Source: Syntrophomonadaceae bacterium (lineage in GTDB: Bacteria > Bacillota > Dethiobacteria > DTU022). From it: 6,587 nt of DNA. Location of the stretch: positions 1 through 6,587 of the forward strand of contig SKZS01000168.1 of the NCBI GenBank assembly GCA_007127255.1, read 5' to 3'. Made by a program: the position numbers and the translations under genes. The notes beneath the pieces were generated by a model. It was not told the origin of the DNA, did no database searches, and was given only the letters and a program-made list of their open reading frames with translations. Of this stretch, positions 6,056-6,587 are shown piece by piece; the stretch's first letter is position 1, and each line of letters begins with the position of its first letter.

Positions 6056-6587
6056 ATGCAAAAGGTTGAACAGGAAGTCAATAAATTACTGGATAAAGCC
6101 TGGGAGACAAGAAGACTCTTTTTCCCCGATCAGGTTAAATTTTCTGCTCCCAACCGGACCCTTTCTGTCAGTGTAACCGGTGCCAACTGTTCGTTGAAAT
6201 GCGGACATTGTAATGGTATCTACCTGCAAAACATGGTTAGCCTGGAGAAAGCGCTTGGCAGTAAACGGGGACGGGAGCGAAGCTATCTTGTTTCCGGTGG
6301 TTCTGATCTGCAGGGCAAAGTGCCCCTGCTGGAAAAATGGATTGAACTGAAAGAATTGGCTGCCCGCGGGCCATTAAACCTGCATACCGGCCTGGTAACA
6401 GAAGAAGAAGCCAGGCAACTGTCAGAAATTGCCAGGGTGGTTTCCTTTGATTTCTTAGGCGACAATGAAACTATCAGAAATGTTTACGGTTTGTCTGTTA
6501 CAGTTGATGACTATCTTGCTTCATACCGTTATCTGCAGAAATATACCAGTGTCATACCTCATATCTGTATCGGTTTACATGCAGGAA
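6056..6587 (+). CDS. Radical SAM protein, biotin-synthase-like (partial); candidate lipoyl synthase subunit
   Basis: The frame is open from ATG 6056 to the window end, giving 177 residues with the C-terminus missing. GGAGG (6046-6050) lies 5 nt upstream; an ATG at 6051 is out of frame. VSVTGANCSLKCGHCNG (38-54) contains the radical SAM cluster motif CxxxCxxC (Cys45, Cys49, Cys52), which binds the [4Fe-4S] cluster that cleaves S-adenosylmethionine. SGGSD (80-84) fits the GGE-like SAM-binding strand. VVSFDFLGDNETIRNVYGL (128-146) and PHICIGLHAG (168-177) resemble an uncharacterised biotin-synthase-like group. The extra N-terminal cysteine motif of classical LipA is absent. Its position beside lipoate-dependent GcvH suggests lipoate assembly of the LipS1/LipS2 type, two radical SAM proteins that together replace LipA in some archaea and bacteria. 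Radical SAM membership is secure; the lipoate role is inference. Confidence 0.88.
   Translation, partial: MQKVEQEVNKLLDKAWETRRLFFPDQVKFSAPNRTLSVSVTGANCSLKCGHCNGIYLQNMVSLEKALGSKRGRERSYLVSGGSDLQGKVPLLEKWIELKELAARGPLNLHTGLVTEEEARQLSEIARVVSFDFLGDNETIRNVYGLSVTVDDYLASYRYLQKYTSVIPHICIGLHAG

Noticed and set aside
5837..6061. Minus-strand frame of 74 codons in the spacer
   Set aside because: It covers a hairpin, the TATAAT box and the ribosome binding site of the radical SAM gene, and its product resembles translated AT-rich DNA.
6283..6465. Minus-strand frame of 60 codons inside the radical SAM gene
   Set aside because: It is antisense to an open frame with a clear radical SAM motif; no independent support.
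1..6587. CRISPR array, tRNA, rRNA, insertion sequence or prophage signature
   Set aside because: No regularly spaced repeats, cloverleaf, rRNA-like sequence, transposase or integrase was seen on either strand.

Overview
This window looks like chromosomal DNA of an anaerobic, Clostridia-like member of the Bacillota (Firmicutes). The reasons are a glycine decarboxylase P-protein split into two subunits (GcvPA and GcvPB), strong AGGAGG-type ribosome binding sites, and a tandem glycine riboswitch with a transcription-terminator platform like that of Bacillus subtilis gcvT. No genus can be named from this sequence alone.

Layout. Positions 1-139 hold a promoter-like region. It is followed by a gene for a small exported protein of unknown function (140-925), closed by a strong intrinsic terminator (934-992). 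Positions 1111-1346 form a regulatory leader: two glycine aptamers, a probable kink-turn joining leader and linker, and a terminator/antiterminator switch. Next comes a tight four-gene operon, gcvT-gcvH-gcvPA-gcvPB (1403-5717), with ATGA overlaps at two junctions and a 3-nt gap at the third. A 338-nt non-coding stretch (5718-6055) contains two hairpin structures and a promoter-like TATAAT. The window ends inside a radical SAM gene (6056 onward) that is cut by the window edge.

How the genes work together. GcvPA/GcvPB decarboxylate glycine and pass the aminomethyl group to the lipoyl arm of GcvH. GcvT transfers the C1 unit to tetrahydrofolate and releases ammonia. The dihydrolipoamide dehydrogenase (L-protein) is not in the window. 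The riboswitch should let transcription continue into the operon when glycine is abundant. GcvH needs a lipoyl group, so the radical SAM gene just downstream is of interest: it has a single CxxxCxxC cluster motif, no LipA-type second cluster motif in the visible part, and biotin-synthase-like features. It is a reasonable candidate for a non-classical (LipS1/LipS2-type) lipoyl synthase subunit, but that is inference from remembered family features and location.

The most interesting items are the candidate alternative lipoate-assembly gene, the unexplained pair of mutually exclusive RNA structures after gcvPB, and the unassigned exported protein upstream.
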